Origin: JAVBOW01 sp031551595
GTDB lineage: Bacteria; Bacteroidota; Bacteroidia; Bacteroidales; Rikenellaceae
Direction of reading: 5' to 3'
Assembly (NCBI GenBank): GCA_031551595.1
Contig: JAVBNK010000028.1
Location: forward strand, 1-7,147
DNA: 7,147 nt
Shown here: piece after piece, positions 5,613 to 7,147 of the stretch
Position numbering within the stretch: position 1 is the first letter of the stretch
How the letters are laid out: each line of letters opens with the position of its first letter
Translations under genes and position numbers: made by a program
Notes under the pieces: generated by a model
The model's database searches: none
The model's input: only the letters and a program-made list of their open reading frames with translations
Told to the model about the DNA's origin: nothing

Positions 5613-6688
5613 GCATGAAACGGATCCTGTCATACCTCGCCCTGCCGCTCCTGCTGTGCACCGCCTGCGGCAAGGAGCGCCCGGCCCCGCAGGCCGCCGG
5701 GCAAGAACCGGCCATGAAATTCGGCGTCGAAGCCCTCGGCGGGCGCGCCTCTTTCGAAAAGGCCGATTCGATCACCTCGCTCGGGCTGTTCGGCTACTCC
5801 ACCGGAACGCAGGTGTTCGATTCCCTGAACCCGCTGCACCTGCCCAACCTGTTCTACAACCGCGAGGTGAGCCGGACCATATCCAAAGACGGGAACGACG
5901 CCACCATTATCGGCGACTGGACCTATGCGCCGATGGTTTTCTGGCCGTCGGACGTGAACGTCAAAAACACGTTCTTCGCCTACGCGCCCCACACATCGAG
6001 ATTCCCGGCGGAGGCGGAAGCCAGCGTTTCCGCCCAAACGGCATGGGATTACCCCACCCTGTGGTACACCGTGCCCGACAGGGTTTCCGACCAGATGGAC
6101 GTTCTGTACGCCAAACCTGTGAAGAACGTGACCAAAGCATACAACGGCGGGCAGGTGCTTTACGAGATGAACCATGCGCTCTCCTGGCTGATCTTCGTGG
6201 TCGTCCCGACGCAACGGCCGGCCATACCCGGAACCGACCAGTTCCAGATCACCTCCCTGCGTTTCGTCGTCAGCAACCTGGTCACGCGTTCCGAGCTGAA
6301 CCTGGGCACGGGCGCATGGCGCGACCTGGAAACGTCCCCGGCCGACTATGAATTCGATGTGCTCGACACACCCATACCCGCGGGCCAGGTCAGCGTCATA
6401 ACCCCGCCCGCGAGCCGCCTGATGCTAATCCCGCAGCCGCTCACGCAAGCCAGGAACCCGTCGTCGATCGACGTGACCTTCAAGGTTTCCAACATCGCCG
6501 ACGGCGACGCCGGCGACGACGACGAGTACTTCTATTCCATCCCCTTCCCCGACACCAAACTGCACGCAGGCCAGGTGACCATCTACCTGCTGCGGCTTTC
6601 GGTGGAAGGCATCGAGGTGGAATTCCATGAAAAGAACACGATCGACCAATGGCTGAAAGGCGAAGGACAAACCCTGGAGATCTATTAA
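5609..6688 (+). CDS. Fimbrillin family lipoprotein (Mfa-like), standard length
   Basis: This 359-aa protein begins with a lipoprotein signal (MSMKRILSYLALPLLLCTAC, lipid on C20). The start at 5609 forms an ATGA overlap with the gene 4 stop; an ATG two codons later (5615) is an equal alternative that leaves the signal peptide intact. The open frame reaches much further upstream but only inside gene 4. Fimbrillin features are ALGGRASF with a possible cleavage after R46, LGLFGYS (58-64), DWTYAPMVFWPSD (103-115) then FFAYAP, YEMNHALSWLIFVVV (185-199), LMLIPQPL (271-278), and LHAGQVTIYLLRLSVEGIEVEF (318-339) with the usual near-terminal W348. Unlike genes 3 and 4 it ends 11 residues after that tryptophan. 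An acidic loop (DGDAGDDDE, 298-306) interrupts the strand pair before the last core block. It is translationally coupled to gene 4 and is probably a minor or tip subunit (inferred). Confidence 0.85.
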   Translation: MSMKRILSYLALPLLLCTACGKERPAPQAAGQEPAMKFGVEALGGRASFEKADSITSLGLFGYSTGTQVFDSLNPLHLPNLFYNREVSRTISKDGNDATIIGDWTYAPMVFWPSDVNVKNTFFAYAPHTSRFPAEAEASVSAQTAWDYPTLWYTVPDRVSDQMDVLYAKPVKNVTKAYNGGQVLYEMNHALSWLIFVVVPTQRPAIPGTDQFQITSLRFVVSNLVTRSELNLGTGAWRDLETSPADYEFDVLDTPIPAGQVSVITPPASRLMLIPQPLTQARNPSSIDVTFKVSNIADGDAGDDDEYFYSIPFPDTKLHAGQVTIYLLRLSVEGIEVEFHEKNTIDQWLKGEGQTLEIY

Positions 6689-6698
6689 ACGGAGCGTT

Positions 6699-7147
6699 AT
6701 GAAGAATATCGGTATAATGATCGCCGGGATCGCCGCATCGGCCGCGCTATGCGGCGGATGCAGCGACAAGGCCGCGGCCGCCGGCGAAAAAGGCAGGGTG
6801 GAAGTCGTCATGAACGCCCTGGTGGCCAATTCCCGCGCCGTGGTGGTCCCCGATGAGGACGGGCTCCCGACCGCGCCGCTCACCATCGGCATCCTGACGG
6901 GCAACTACAACCTGGACCCCGCCGCCACTCCCCCGGGAGAAGAAGACTGGGGGATTTATACCTACCTGGACCGGGGCGATTTCAGGCGCGTCGAAAGGAC
7001 CGTCGACCAGACGACTGTCGTCAACGGCGAAATCACATACACCACCGCCGACGGCCAGCACCAGCAAAGGGTATTCTATGACGAAACGGGGATGTACTAC
7101 ATCCTGCGGGTCATCTATCCCTATATCTACACCTACCGGGGGGAAAC
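6699..7147 (+). CDS. Partial fimbrillin-like lipoprotein, cut by the window edge
   Basis: The frame stays open from ATG 6699 to the right edge (149 complete codons). GGAG at 6691-6694 could serve as a ribosome-binding site, though with a short 4-nt spacer. The protein starts with a hydrophobic lipoprotein signal (MKNIGIMIAGIAASAALCGGC, lipid probably on C21; C18 is a less likely site). The mature part has KGRVEVVMNALVANSRAV, aligning with the N-terminal strand and the basic residue (R46) of the three preceding fimbrillins. It then has PLTIGILTGNYN (60-71) and a YYILRVIYPYIY segment (133-144), like the aromatic strand of Mfa-like pilins. It lies 10 nt after gene 5 and is surely in the same operon. 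Family membership is less certain than for genes 3-5 because the conserved middle and C-terminal blocks are missing from the window. A tip-type adhesin is possible but not shown. Confidence 0.65.
   Translation, partial: MKNIGIMIAGIAASAALCGGCSDKAAAAGEKGRVEVVMNALVANSRAVVVPDEDGLPTAPLTIGILTGNYNLDPAATPPGEEDWGIYTYLDRGDFRRVERTVDQTTVVNGEITYTTADGQHQQRVFYDETGMYYILRVIYPYIYTYRGE

Noticed and set aside
1483..5633. Long minus-strand open frames opposite genes 2, 3 and 4 (384, 459 and 479 codons)
   Set aside because: All mirror plus-strand genes with convincing lipoprotein signals and fimbrillin motifs. Their translations are rich in R, G, V, H and D as expected of antisense reading of GC-rich codons.

Overview
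The window is most likely from a GC-rich member of the Bacteroidales, with an Alistipes/Rikenellaceae-type genome as the best guess. The reasons are the protein families present (DUF3575, DUF5119-like and Mfa/FimA-type fimbrillins, all typical of Bacteroidia), GC-rich genes separated by very AT-rich gaps, a Bacteroidetes-type -7 promoter element (TAnnTTTG), and mostly missing Shine-Dalgarno sequences. The genus is an inference from composition and gene content only.

Layout: bases 1-322 hold no supportable complete gene. They contain two short GC-rich hairpins, an AT-rich promoter tract with a TACCTTTG box at 197-204, and a leader of about 115 nt. From 323 to the right edge, six genes lie head to tail on the plus strand: (1) an OmpA-like/DUF3575 outer-membrane protein, 323-1567; (2) a DUF5119-like lipoprotein, 1564-2619, overlapping gene 1 by ATGA; (3) a fimbrillin lipoprotein with a C-terminal extension, 2666-4033; (4) a second fimbrillin lipoprotein with a longer extension, 4122-5612; (5) a third, standard-length fimbrillin lipoprotein, 5609-6688, overlapping gene 4 by ATGA; (6) a further fimbrillin-like lipoprotein that starts at 6699 and is cut by the window edge. 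A terminator-like hairpin with a T5 run (4042-4080) and a second perfect inverted repeat (4078-4110) lie in the 88-nt gap between genes 3 and 4.

How the genes fit together: this is a type V (FimA/Mfa1-like) pilus or surface-fimbria operon. Fimbrillins of this kind are exported as lipoproteins, flipped to the cell surface and trimmed by a protease after a basic residue; they then polymerise by donor-strand exchange. A basic residue sits at position 45/46 in all four fimbrillin-like proteins here, as in P. gingivalis FimA. Gene 1 is probably a cell-envelope partner and gene 2 may act as the anchor or base; both roles are inferred. The likely control logic is one upstream promoter, translational coupling at the two ATGA overlaps, an AT-rich leader favouring translation of gene 3, and an attenuating terminator after gene 3 that would lower expression of genes 4-6. 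I saw no recombinase, IS element, CRISPR array, tRNA or rRNA. The locus belongs to a known class. The least ordinary points are the related-looking C-terminal modules on genes 3 and 4, the attenuator gap, and an unusually strong Shine-Dalgarno sequence before gene 2.
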